Assembly: GCF_011058215.1 (NCBI RefSeq)
Contig: NZ_JAALFG010000001.1
Span: 563,001-627,000 of the forward strand
Origin: Devosia aurantiaca
Lineage (GTDB): Bacteria; Pseudomonadota; Alphaproteobacteria; Rhizobiales; Devosiaceae
Direction of reading: 5' to 3'
DNA length: 64,000 nucleotides
This document shows, piece after piece, positions 47,488 through 56,065 of this stretch. The notes beneath the pieces are model-generated. The model saw only the letters and a list, made by a program, of their open reading frames with translations, was not told the origin of the DNA and searched no databases. A program made the translations under genes and the position numbers. Each line of letters starts with the position of its first letter. The stretch's first letter is position 1.

Positions 47488-47505
47488 ACGAATTTGTTAA
47501 CGAAA

Positions 47506-47906
47506 TCAGCGGTCTCTTCGTCGTCGCCGACTTCAAAACCGAGACCGTCGTCCTCGTCTTCGTCTTCTTCGAGGAAGACGTCTTCCTCGTCGTCGCCGAG
47601 CTCTTCGTCGACCTCGACGTCTTCGACGTCATCTGGCACTTCGTCGTCGCCCGCCTCTTCGGCATCGGCCTCTTCGAGGCTGACCATTTCGGGTGCTGCG
47701 ACGTCTTCGACTTCTTCTTCTTCGGTCTCGTCTTCGTCATCGATCTTGCGGGCAGTGGCCGGGCCGGCCTTGCCGCTGATCTGCTCGAAGAAGGACCGCG
47801 GATAGCTCTTGCCGGTATAGGGCGAGACGATCGGGTCCAGGTTGAGGTCGTAGAATTTCTTGCCGGTGTCGGGATCGGTCCGCTTGGTACCGCGCTCGTT
47901 GGCCAT
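47506..47906 (-). CDS. TIGR02300 family acidic protein; probable frame break at the end
   Basis: N-terminal part MANERGTKRTDPDTGKKFYDLNLDPIVSPYTGKSYPRSFFEQ is the conserved TIGR02300 core (zinc-ribbon-like FYDL...P..SPYTG without its cysteines). It is followed by a long Asp/Glu tail. Function unknown. The frame as written runs on to 47298 into tRNA-Ala, adding about 70 non-family residues. One lost base near the end of the acidic tail would instead stop it at 47506 and give about 133 residues, the family's usual size. I prefer the shorter form. Confidence 0.75.
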
Positions 47907-48093
47907 TTCTCATGCCTCGTCTTGGGAAAAGTGCGGGCGCACCAGTGCCGCGGCGCCCGTTTCGGTCGCTTCGGTTATGGTCAAAGCCCAGCCCTGTCAA
48001 ACGCAAAATGCTTCGCTTTCGCGCCGATGCTGCCCCTTGCCCTCCCTGCCGCACCCCGCTATCGCCTTGGGGGAGCCAGCGGGGAGCCAAGCC

Positions 48094-48735
48094 ATGATCA
48101 TCGCCGTCGACGGACCTGCCGCCTCGGGCAAGGGCACGCTCGCGACCGGGCTCGCGCGTCATTATGGCCTGCCGCACCTCGATACGGGGCTGCTCTATCG
48201 CGCCGTGGGACTGGCCGTCGCGACCTATATGGACAGCACCATGTTCGAAGCCGCCGCCATCGCCGCCGCGCGCGCGCTCGATGCTACCCAACTCGGCGAT
48301 ATCGAGGCGCTGACCTCCGCCGAAACCGGCGTCTTGGCCAGCAAGGTGGCGGTTATCGCCGACGTGCGCAAAGCGCTCTTCGATTTCCAGCGCCAGTTCG
48401 CGCAGAACCCCGTTGGTGCCGTTCTCGATGGCCGGGACATCGGCACCGTCATCTGCCCGGATGCGGATGTAAAACTCTTTATCCGCGCCGACAGCAAGGC
48501 ACGCATGGAGCGCCGGGCCCGGCAACTCGAAAAGCGCGGCGCGGTGGTTGATCGCTATGCGCTCTATCACCAGATAGAGGAGCGGGATGCCCGCGACATG
48601 CTCAATCCCCATGGCGGCTTCTATCAGGCGCAAGACGCGCACTTGCTAGACACGACGCTTTTGGATATTGAGGCCGCACTCCGCGCTGCCATCGCGATCG
48701 TCGATCGGACCATGGCGCTCAAGGCAGGGGGCTGA
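48094..48735 (+). CDS. cmk: Cytidylate kinase
   Basis: CMP/dCMP kinase of 213 residues. P-loop VDGPAASGKGT, then HYGLPHLDTGLLYRAVG (CMP-binding), AVLDGRDIGTVICPDADVKLFI and the lid KARMERRARQLEKR. ATG 48094 follows GGGGAG. rpsA follows downstream as in most Proteobacteria; the usual aroA is not in front. Confidence 0.96.
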   Translation: MIIAVDGPAASGKGTLATGLARHYGLPHLDTGLLYRAVGLAVATYMDSTMFEAAAIAAARALDATQLGDIEALTSAETGVLASKVAVIADVRKALFDFQRQFAQNPVGAVLDGRDIGTVICPDADVKLFIRADSKARMERRARQLEKRGAVVDRYALYHQIEERDARDMLNPHGGFYQAQDAHLLDTTLLDIEAALRAAIAIVDRTMALKAGG

Positions 48736-48930
48736 CGCCTCCTAATTTCCTCCTTGTGCGCCGGCGTCACGACGCTCAGCCTCCTCGATGGCCCGGAACC
48801 CAAGACTACCAGATCGTCCTGTTCAAGAAGCGGTGCTCCGTGCGCCGGCTTTGGCGTTTCGCCAGAGCGGACCCGGCTTCGGGACAGGATCTGCAACCTC
48901 AGCAACCACCGGCGCAACGGAGAAATACGT

Positions 48931-50652
48931 TTGGCACAGCAAACTGTGACTACTGAAGATTTTGAATCGATGCTGCTCGACAGCTTTGTCGACAACGAGC
49001 CCCTAGAGGGTGCGGTCGTCAAGGGCCGGGTCGTCGCCATCGAAAAGGACCTCGCCATCATCGACGTCGGTCTCAAGACCGAAGGCCGCGTGGCGCTCAA
49101 GGAATTCGGCCAGGCTTACCGCGATGGCCAGATCCAGGTCGGCTCGGAAGTGGAAGTCTACGTCGACCGCGTCGAGAACGCTGTCGGCGAGGCCGTCCTT
49201 TCCCGTGAAAAGGCCCGCCGCGAAGAGAGCTGGGTCAAGCTCGAAGAAAAGTACAACGCCAACGAACGCGTCGAAGGCATCATCTTCAACCAGGTCAAGG
49301 GTGGTTTCACCGTCGATCTGGAAGGCGCCGTGGCCTTCCTGCCGCGCTCGCAGGTGGACATCCGTCCGATCCGCGACATCGCTCCGCTGATGAACGTGTC
49401 GCAGCCGTTCCAGATTCTGAAGATGGACAAGCGCCGCGGCAATATCGTCGTGTCGCGCCGCGCCATCCTCGAAGAATCGCGCGCCGAACAGCGTTCGGAA
49501 ATCGTGCAGCAGCTAGAAGGCCAGGTTGTTGACGGCGTCGTCAAGAACATCACCGATTACGGTGCTTTCGTCGATCTCGGCGGCATTGACGGCCTGCTCC
49601 ATGTCACCGACATTGCATGGCGTCGCGTCAACCACCCGTCCGAAGTGCTCACGATCGGCGAGACCATCAAGGTCCAGATCGTTCGCATCAACCATGAATC
49701 GCACCGCATCAGCCTCGGCATGAAGCAACTGCAGTCCGATCCGTGGGAAGGCATCGAAGCCAAGTATCCGATCGGCGCCAAGTTCACCGGCCGCGTGACC
49801 AACATCACCGACTATGGTGCCTTCGTCGAACTGGAACCGGGCATCGAAGGCCTGATCCACGTTTCCGAAATGAGCTGGACCAAGAAGAACGTCCATCCGG
49901 GCAAGATCGTCTCGACCTCCCAGGAAGTCGACGTTGTCGTGCTCGAAGTCGATCCGGACAAGCGCCGCATTTCGCTGGGCCTCAAGCAGACCCTGCAGAA
50001 TCCGTGGGAAGCTTTCGCTGAGAAGCATCCGGTCGGCTCCACCATCGAAGGCGAAGTCAAGAACAAGACCGAATTCGGCCTGTTCATCGGCCTCGAAGGC
50101 GATGTGGACGGCATGGTTCACCTTTCCGACCTCGATTGGCAGAAGTCGGGCGAAGTTGCCCTCGACGACTACAACCGTGGCGACATGGTTTCGGCGCGCG
50201 TCCTCGACGTCGATGTCGAAAAGGAACGTATCTCGCTGGGCATCAAGCAGCTCAACGGCGAAGGCACCTCCTCTTCGGCTGGTTCGTCCTCGAGCGAAGC
50301 CGGTGAAGCCGGTGGCCTGCGCAAGAACGCCGTGGTCACCACCGAAGTCATCGACGTCAACGAAGGCGGCATTGAAGTCCGCATCGCTGACAGCGACGTG
50401 ACCTCGTTCATCCGCCGCGCCGATCTGAGCCGCGACCGCAACGACCAGCGGCCCGAGCGCTTCGCCAAGGGCGACAAGGTCGATGCGCGCATCACCCAGT
50501 ACGACCGCAAGACCGGCCGCATCCAGCTTTCGATCAAGGCGCTCGAAATCGCCGAAGAACGTGAAGCCGTGGCCAACTTCGGTTCGTCCGACTCGGGTGC
50601 TTCGCTGGGCGACATCCTCGGCGCTGCCCTCAAGGGTCGCGAAGAGAAGTAA
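48931..50652 (+). CDS. rpsA: 30S ribosomal protein S1
   Basis: S1 binds mRNA on the 30S subunit. 573 residues, six S1 repeats: two degenerate at the N-terminus (GAVVKGRVVAIEKDLAIIDVG; EGIIFNQVKGGFTVDLEG), four RNA-binding ones (VVKNITDYGAFVDLGGIDGLLHVTDIAW; RVTNITDYGAFVELEPGIEGLIHVSEMSW; EVKNKTEFGLFIGLEGDVDGMVHLSDLDW; the last near EVIDVNEGGIEVRI). The start is a TTG at 48931, 8 bases after GGAG; no ATG is near, and the open frame upstream has no family sequence. Frame intact. Confidence 0.96.
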   Translation: MAQQTVTTEDFESMLLDSFVDNEPLEGAVVKGRVVAIEKDLAIIDVGLKTEGRVALKEFGQAYRDGQIQVGSEVEVYVDRVENAVGEAVLSREKARREESWVKLEEKYNANERVEGIIFNQVKGGFTVDLEGAVAFLPRSQVDIRPIRDIAPLMNVSQPFQILKMDKRRGNIVVSRRAILEESRAEQRSEIVQQLEGQVVDGVVKNITDYGAFVDLGGIDGLLHVTDIAWRRVNHPSEVLTIGETIKVQIVRINHESHRISLGMKQLQSDPWEGIEAKYPIGAKFTGRVTNITDYGAFVELEPGIEGLIHVSEMSWTKKNVHPGKIVSTSQEVDVVVLEVDPDKRRISLGLKQTLQNPWEAFAEKHPVGSTIEGEVKNKTEFGLFIGLEGDVDGMVHLSDLDWQKSGEVALDDYNRGDMVSARVLDVDVEKERISLGIKQLNGEGTSSSAGSSSSEAGEAGGLRKNAVVTTEVIDVNEGGIEVRIADSDVTSFIRRADLSRDRNDQRPERFAKGDKVDARITQYDRKTGRIQLSIKALEIAEEREAVANFGSSDSGASLGDILGAALKGREEK

Positions 50653-50678
50653 AGCGCTCTTGCGTTGACGACTTTTTC

Positions 50679-50710
50679 GACCCGCGCCACATGGTGCGGG
50701 TCGTTTTTTT
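50679..50710 (+). terminator. Rho-independent terminator of rpsA
   Basis: CGACCCG and CGGGTCG pair, extended inside by GCCAC/GTGC pairing, followed by seven T. The next gene starts only 14 bases after the T run. Confidence 0.88.
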
Positions 50711-50723
50711 GTGGAAGCCGCCC

Positions 50724-51233
50724 ATGATCCAGTTTCGTGACGTCGCCTGGCGGGCCATGTCGGGCTACGACATCGATGCCGTCTCGACCATTGCCGGTAA
50801 GGTGCATCCCGGCTTTTACGAGTCGGTCGAGGTTCTGGCGGAAAAATACGCGCTCTACCACAACGGCTGCTACCTGCTCGAGGTCAACGAAAAGCCCGCC
50901 GGCTATGTGCTGAGCCATCCCTGGCGCCTGGGTGACCTGCCGCCGCTCAATACGCTTCTGGGTGCGCTGCCCGAAACCCCGGACACCTACTACATTCACG
51001 ATCTGGCGCTGCTGCCGCTGACCCGCGGCCTGGGCTCGGCCAAGGGCATCGTCGCGGCGCTGACCAAGCATGCGGCGGTCAAGAATTTTGCGACCATGAG
51101 CCTTGTTGCGGTCAACAAGTCGCGCCCCTTCTGGGAAAAGCTCGGCTTTGAAGTCGAGGAGCGGCCCGATCTGGTTGAAAAGCTCCATGGCTACGAGGCC
51201 GACGCGCGCTATATGATCAAGCGCCTGCCGTAG
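50724..51233 (+). CDS. GNAT family N-acetyltransferase
   Basis: 169 residues: KPAGYVLSHPW, YYIHDLALLPLTRGLGSAKGIVAALTKHA (acetyl-CoA-binding motif A, with RGLGSAKG in place of R/Q-x2-G-x-G/A) and VNKSRPFWEKLGFE. Substrate unknown. ATG 50724 chosen; a longer start would lie inside the rpsA terminator. The gene sits between rpsA and ihfB, where several relatives carry sppA. Confidence 0.85.
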   Translation: MIQFRDVAWRAMSGYDIDAVSTIAGKVHPGFYESVEVLAEKYALYHNGCYLLEVNEKPAGYVLSHPWRLGDLPPLNTLLGALPETPDTYYIHDLALLPLTRGLGSAKGIVAALTKHAAVKNFATMSLVAVNKSRPFWEKLGFEVEERPDLVEKLHGYEADARYMIKRLP

Positions 51234-51334
51234 TTTAGCGGCTAAAAGCCCCTGTTTTGCTTGACGCTTTGAACGCGCTTTGGCAGGTTGGCGCGGCCTC
51301 TTTCGATGGGGCGGAGGAAACGGCGGAGCCTTGG

Positions 51335-51619
51335 ATGATCAAGTCGGAACTTGTCGAAAAGCTCGCGGCGGAAAACCCGCACCTGTTCCAGCGTGACATC
51401 GAGAACATCGTCAACGCCATCCTCGACGAAATTGGCGATGCCATGGCCCGCGGCGACCGGGTGGAGCTTCGCGGCTTCGGCGCCTTCTCGGTCAAGAATC
51501 GCCCGGCCCGCGTCGGCCGGAACCCGCGCACCGGCGAACAGGTTGACGTGGGTGAAAAGTACGTTCCCCAATTCAAGGCCGGCAAGGAAATCCGCGAGCG
51601 GCTGAACCGCTCGTCCTGA
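51335..51619 (+). CDS. ihfB: Integration host factor subunit beta
   Basis: 94 residues: [91 protein letters not shown]. The [22 protein letters not shown] arm with the intercalating Pro is characteristic. With IhfA it bends DNA sharply and assists sigma-54 activators, recombination and chromosome packing. ATG 51335 behind GGAG. Confidence 0.97.
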   Translation: MIKSELVEKLAAENPHLFQRDIENIVNAILDEIGDAMARGDRVELRGFGAFSVKNRPARVGRNPRTGEQVDVGEKYVPQFKAGKEIRERLNRSS

Positions 51620-51651
51620 GCGGATCGTCGTCGGCGCGTCTAGGATACGGT

Positions 51652-52011
51652 ATGGCAAAGAAAATCGTCGGCTGGCTGGTCCTTGTTCCCTTCTGCGCGC
51701 TGCTGATCGCCTTCGCCCTGGCCAATCGGCAGCTGGTGACGGTCAACGTCAATCCTTTCGTCGCCCCGCTCGACCCCACCGCCGGCTACGGCATTCCGCT
51801 ATTCGTGGTGCTGTTTGTGGTCCTGCTGATCGGCGTGCTGCTGGGCGGTATTGCGACCTGGTTTGCGCAAGGACAGCACCGAAAGCGCGAGCGGCATTGG
51901 CGGCGCGAGGCTTATCAGCTGACGCAGGAGCTCGACAAGCAGCGCCGCGCCACTGGCACGACAAGCGTTTCGACGCTGAGCGAAGTGGATGATGTGCTAG
52001 AACTGCGCTGA
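51652..52011 (+). CDS. LapA-domain (DUF1049) membrane protein
   Basis: 119 residues: two membrane helices (about 5-25, IVGWLVLVPFCALLIAFALAN, and about 45-70, GIPLFVVLFVVLLIGVLLGGIATWF) then a charged helix. LapA/YciS proteins assist LPS assembly regulation in E. coli together with LapB; no lapB lies here. Located between ihfB and trpF as in many alphaproteobacteria. Confidence 0.88.
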   Translation: MAKKIVGWLVLVPFCALLIAFALANRQLVTVNVNPFVAPLDPTAGYGIPLFVVLFVVLLIGVLLGGIATWFAQGQHRKRERHWRREAYQLTQELDKQRRATGTTSVSTLSEVDDVLELR

Positions 52012-52062
52012 CCTTTTTGCCGTTTTCTGCTACGCTTACGTGACCCCTTGAGCCCGAGCCCC

Positions 52063-52713
52063 ATGGCCGACCCGGTTATCGTCAAAATCTGCGGTATCAA
52101 GTCGCTCGACCTTCTCGATGCCGCCATCGAGGCCGGTGCCGACATGGTCGGCTTCGTCCACTTCATGCGCTCGCCGCGCCACGTATCGATCGAAGAGCTT
52201 GGTGGTCTGATCTCGGCAGCGCGCGGCCGGGTGGAAAGCTGCGTGCTTTTGGTCAATCCGGACAATTCCTGCGTTGCCGAAGTTGCAGCGCTCGGTCCGG
52301 ACTGGATCCAGCTGCATGGGCCCGAAACACCGCATCGTGTAGAAGCGATCAGGGCGGAAGCTGGCACGCAGATCATGAAGGCGCTGCCGATCGGCTCGGC
52401 TGATGATGTCGCCCATGTCGCAGCTTTCCTCGACGTCGCCGACCGTATCCTGCTCGACGCCAAGCCGCCCAAGAACGCCGACCGGCCGGGCGGACTGGGC
52501 GAGACCTTCGACTGGAGCCTGCTCGGGGGCCTTGACCCTTCGGTGCCCTTCATGCTTTCGGGTGGCCTGACGCCGGACAACGTGGCCGAAGCCATTCGCA
52601 CCGTGCGGCCGCCATTCGGCGTCGATGTGTCGTCGGGCGTCGAGACGGCACCGGGCGTCAAGAACAAGAAGCTGATCGAAGCGTTCATCCGAAACGCCAA
52701 GGCGGCAGGATAG
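52063..52713 (+). CDS. trpF: Phosphoribosylanthranilate isomerase
   Basis: 216 residues forming a TIM barrel; third step of tryptophan synthesis from anthranilate. KICGIKSLDLLDAAIEAGADMVGFVHFMRSPRHV holds the catalytic Cys (KICG), WIQLHGPETPHR follows, LLDAKPP contains the catalytic Asp, and FMLSGGLTPDNVAEAI closes the barrel. ATG 52063; an in-frame TTG five codons earlier is possible. A repeat of about 80 bases separates it from trpB. Confidence 0.96.
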   Translation: MADPVIVKICGIKSLDLLDAAIEAGADMVGFVHFMRSPRHVSIEELGGLISAARGRVESCVLLVNPDNSCVAEVAALGPDWIQLHGPETPHRVEAIRAEAGTQIMKALPIGSADDVAHVAAFLDVADRILLDAKPPKNADRPGGLGETFDWSLLGGLDPSVPFMLSGGLTPDNVAEAIRTVRPPFGVDVSSGVETAPGVKNKKLIEAFIRNAKAAG

Positions 52714-52745
52714 ATTTGCAATGACAGGCCAGAGGCTTCATGAGG

Positions 52746-52817
52746 CCTCATGGTGAGCTTGTCGAACCACGAGGCCTGGCACACCGGACCTCGTCCTTCG
52801 ACAGGCTCAGGATGAGG
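52746..52817. repeat. Paired palindromic repeat, family 2, inverted copy
   Basis: Units 52746-52774 and 52789-52817 correspond, in reverse, to those at 35744-35825; the central spacers differ in length (14 against 24 bases) and sequence. It lies between trpF and trpB and would be transcribed as two hairpins inside the trp mRNA. Confidence 0.85.
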
Positions 52818-52846
52818 TCCTCCCTTGGACTTCGTGGGAGACGATC

Positions 52847-54067
52847 TTGAGCATCCAGAACACCAATTCCCTGCGCAACGGTCCTGACGAGCATGGCCGC
52901 TTCGGCATCTATGGCGGGCGCTTCGTCGCCGAGACGTTGATGCCGCTGATCCTCGATCTCGAGCGTGAATATCGCGCCGCCAAGAACGACCCCGAATATC
53001 TGGCTGAGGTCGAGCATCTTGCCAAGCACTATACCGGCCGGCCCAGTCCGCTCTATTTTGCCGAACGGCTGACCAACCATCTCGGCGGCGCCAAGGTCTG
53101 GTTCAAGCGAGAAGAGCTCAACCATACCGGCTCGCACAAGATCAACAATTGCCTGGGCCAGATCCTCCTGGCAAAGCGCATGGGCAAGACCCGCGTCATT
53201 GCCGAGACCGGCGCCGGCCAGCATGGCGTCGCGACCGCGACCGTTTGCGCCAAGTTCGACCTGCCCTGCACAATCTTCATGGGCGCAACCGACGTCGAGC
53301 GGCAAATGCCCAATGTGTTGCGCATGCGCATGCTGGGTGCCGAAGTGCGGCCCGTGACCGCCGGTGCCGGTACGCTCAAGGACGCGATGAACGAGGCCCT
53401 GCGCGACTGGGTCACCAATGTCGACACCACCTATTACCTGATCGGCACCGCAGCGGGCCCGCATCCCTATCCGGAAATGGTGCGCGACTTTCAGTCCGTC
53501 ATCGGCACCGAGCTCAAGGCGCAGTTCCGCGAGGAAGAGGGCAGGCTGCCAGACGCTGTTGTTGCCTGCGTTGGCGGTGGCTCCAACGCCATCGGCACTT
53601 TCCATGCCTTCCTCGACGAACCCGATGTCGCCATCTACGGCGCCGAGGCGGGTGGCCACGGCATCGAGGTCGACAATGGCCATGCTGCGTCCATGACCGG
53701 CGGCCGTCCTGGCGTCCTTCATGGCAACCGCACTTACCTGCTTCAGGATGCCGATGGGCAAATTCTCGAGGGCCACTCGATTTCGGCCGGTCTCGACTAT
53801 CCCGGCGTCGGTCCTGAGCACGCCTGGCTGCATGACAGCAAGCGCGTGACCTATGTGCCCATTACTGACCAGGAAGCGCTCGAAGCCTTCCAGCTTTGCA
53901 CCCGCATGGAAGGCATTATACCGGCGCTTGAATCCGCTCATGGCCTTGCGCAGGTGATGAAGCTTGCGCCCACCATGAGCAAGGACCAGTCCGTCGTGCT
54001 CTGCCTCTCCGGCCGCGGCGACAAGGACGTCGAAAGCGTCGGCAAATATTTGGGACTGCTGAAGTAA
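52847..54067 (+). CDS. trpB: Tryptophan synthase beta chain
   Basis: 406 residues. The PLP lysine is in [29 protein letters not shown] holds the conserved catalytic Glu, [15 protein letters not shown] binds the PLP phosphate, and LSGRGDKDV lies near the C-terminus. With TrpA it makes tryptophan from indole-glycerol phosphate and serine. Start TTG 52847 behind GGGAG; its stop overlaps the trpA start (TAATGA). Frame intact. Confidence 0.98.
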   Translation: MSIQNTNSLRNGPDEHGRFGIYGGRFVAETLMPLILDLEREYRAAKNDPEYLAEVEHLAKHYTGRPSPLYFAERLTNHLGGAKVWFKREELNHTGSHKINNCLGQILLAKRMGKTRVIAETGAGQHGVATATVCAKFDLPCTIFMGATDVERQMPNVLRMRMLGAEVRPVTAGAGTLKDAMNEALRDWVTNVDTTYYLIGTAAGPHPYPEMVRDFQSVIGTELKAQFREEEGRLPDAVVACVGGGSNAIGTFHAFLDEPDVAIYGAEAGGHGIEVDNGHAASMTGGRPGVLHGNRTYLLQDADGQILEGHSISAGLDYPGVGPEHAWLHDSKRVTYVPITDQEALEAFQLCTRMEGIIPALESAHGLAQVMKLAPTMSKDQSVVLCLSGRGDKDVESVGKYLGLLK

Positions 54068-54891
54068 TGACCACGCGTATCGACCGCCGCCTTGCCGAAC
54101 TGAAGGCGCAGAACCGTCCCGCGCTGGCCGCCTATGTCATGGCGGGCGACCCTGATCTCGCGACCGGCCAAGCTATCCTCAACATGCTGCCCCAGGCCGG
54201 CGCCGACATCATCGAGCTGGGCCTGCCGTTTTCCGACCCGATGGCCGATGGCGTCGCCATCCAGCTCGGCGGACAGCGCGCCCTTGCGGCCGGCCAGACG
54301 CTGACCGGCGTTCTCGGCATGGTGGAAGAGTTTCGCCGCAAGGACGAAACGACGCCAATCGTGCTGATGGGTTACTATAATCCAATCTACATTTTCGGCG
54401 TCGACCGCTTCATCGCCATGGCCAAGGAAGCCGGCATCGATGGTATGATCATCGTCGACCTCCCCGCCGAGGAAGACGACGAGCTCTGCAAGCCTGCTCT
54501 CGCCGCCGGCCTCAACTTCATCCGCCTGACCACGCCGACGACCGACGATCGCCGCCTCCCGACCGTGCTCGAAAACACCTCGGGCTTTGTCTACTACGTC
54601 TCCATGAACGGCGTGACCGGCGGCGCCATCGCCTCGCGCGGCGCCGTGGGAGATGCTGTCGAACGCATCAAGGGGCACACCGACCTGCCCGTAATCGTTG
54701 GCTTCGGCATCAAGACCGCTGATGATGCTGCCGAGATCGGACGCCATGCCGACGGGATTGCCGTCGGCACCGTGCTGGTCAATGCGGTCGGCACCTCGCT
54801 GGTGGATGGCAAGGCGACGGAAAAGACCGTTGCTGCCGTGCGCGACCTCGTAGCCGACCTCGCCGGCGGGCTGCGCCGAGCGCGGGTCTGA
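54067..54891 (+). CDS. trpA: Tryptophan synthase alpha chain
   Basis: 274 residues, TIM barrel. [34 protein letters not shown] (catalytic Glu and Asp of the active site), [23 protein letters not shown] and [14 protein letters not shown]. Overlaps trpB by one base. accD follows after 97 bases. Confidence 0.98.
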   Translation: MTTRIDRRLAELKAQNRPALAAYVMAGDPDLATGQAILNMLPQAGADIIELGLPFSDPMADGVAIQLGGQRALAAGQTLTGVLGMVEEFRRKDETTPIVLMGYYNPIYIFGVDRFIAMAKEAGIDGMIIVDLPAEEDDELCKPALAAGLNFIRLTTPTTDDRRLPTVLENTSGFVYYVSMNGVTGGAIASRGAVGDAVERIKGHTDLPVIVGFGIKTADDAAEIGRHADGIAVGTVLVNAVGTSLVDGKATEKTVAAVRDLVADLAGGLRRARV

Positions 54892-54988
54892 CACCTTCAA
54901 GCGGGCCTTGCTGGTGAGGTGAGGCCTGATAACATTTGCCACAATTGACGATTAGGGGAGCCGAACGCTCCCTCCGAAAGGCCGCGCC

Positions 54989-55968
54989 ATGAACTGGATC
55001 GACAATTTCGTCCGCCCGAAAATCCGCTCCATTCTCAATCCCAAGCGGGAAACCCCGGAAAATCTCTGGGTCAAGGATCCCGAATCCGGCGAGATGGTGT
55101 TCTATCGCGATCTCGAGGCCAATCAGTGGGTGGTGCCCAATTCGGGTCACCACATGAAGATCAAGCCGGCCGATCGTCTTGCGACCTTCCTCGATGACGG
55201 CAAATACGATCTCGTGCCGGTGCCTTCCGTGCCGGTCGATCCGCTCAAATTCCGCGACCAGAAGCGCTATACCGATCGCCTTCGCGAGAGCCGCGCCAAG
55301 ACCGGCTACGAAGACAGCGTCATCGTTGCCACCGGCAAGCTCCACGATCGTCCGATCACCGTCGGCATCCAGGATTTCGAATTCATGGGTGGCTCGCTCG
55401 GCATGGCCGCGGGGCAGGGCATCATCACCGGTCTTGAAACGGCGCTGCGCAACAAGACGCCCTTCGTGCTCTTTGTTTCTTCCGGCGGCGCCCGCATGCA
55501 GGAAGGCGTCCTGTCGCTCATGCAGATGCCGCGCACCACGGTCGCTGTGCTGCGCCTGCGCGAAGCAGGCCTCCCCTTCTTCGTCGTTCTCACCAACCCA
55601 ACCACCGGCGGCGTCACCGCCTCCTACGCCATGATCGGCGACGTTCATCTGGCAGAGCCTGGAGCCCTGATCGGCTTTGCCGGCCAGCGCGTCATCGAGC
55701 AGACCATCCGCGAAAAGCTCCCCAAGGGCTTCCAGCGCTCCGAATATCTCTACCAGCACGGCATGGTGGACATGGTCGTGCATCGCCACAACCTGCGCTC
55801 AACCATCGGCTCGCTGGCAGGTATTCTTACAAATGCCCCCGCCAACGACACCTTTACCGGAGCAGCGCAAAAGCCATTGCCGCACAGGCAAGCCTGCGCG
55901 AAGCCGCGGTTGCGGCGGAGGGCGACGATGACATCAATCCGCCGGCCGCCGCCGCGCATGCCGAGTAG
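54989..55968 (+). CDS. accD: Acetyl-CoA carboxylase carboxyltransferase subunit beta; one frame break
   Basis: About 326 residues after repair. The N-terminus [12 protein letters not shown] and [34 protein letters not shown] correspond to the zinc-ribbon region, but none of the four ribbon cysteines of E. coli AccD is present. The carboxyltransferase core ([63 protein letters not shown]) is complete. The frame is lost near 55868 in CAAAAG; one base gives [21 protein letters not shown] and a stop at 55968. It follows trpA, as in many bacteria; folC does not follow. Confidence 0.94.
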
Positions 55969-56065
55969 CTTTACGCTGGATTAAGGACGTTCACGCTAAT
56001 CTCCGGGACTGATCGGCCGCGCGAACCAACGCAGCGGCTGCCAATGATCTGTCCCGGGGATTTTC

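Noticed and set aside
47454..47906. Strongly acidic C-terminal tail as a separate small gene
   Set aside because: It is continuous with the TIGR02300 core and typical for that family.
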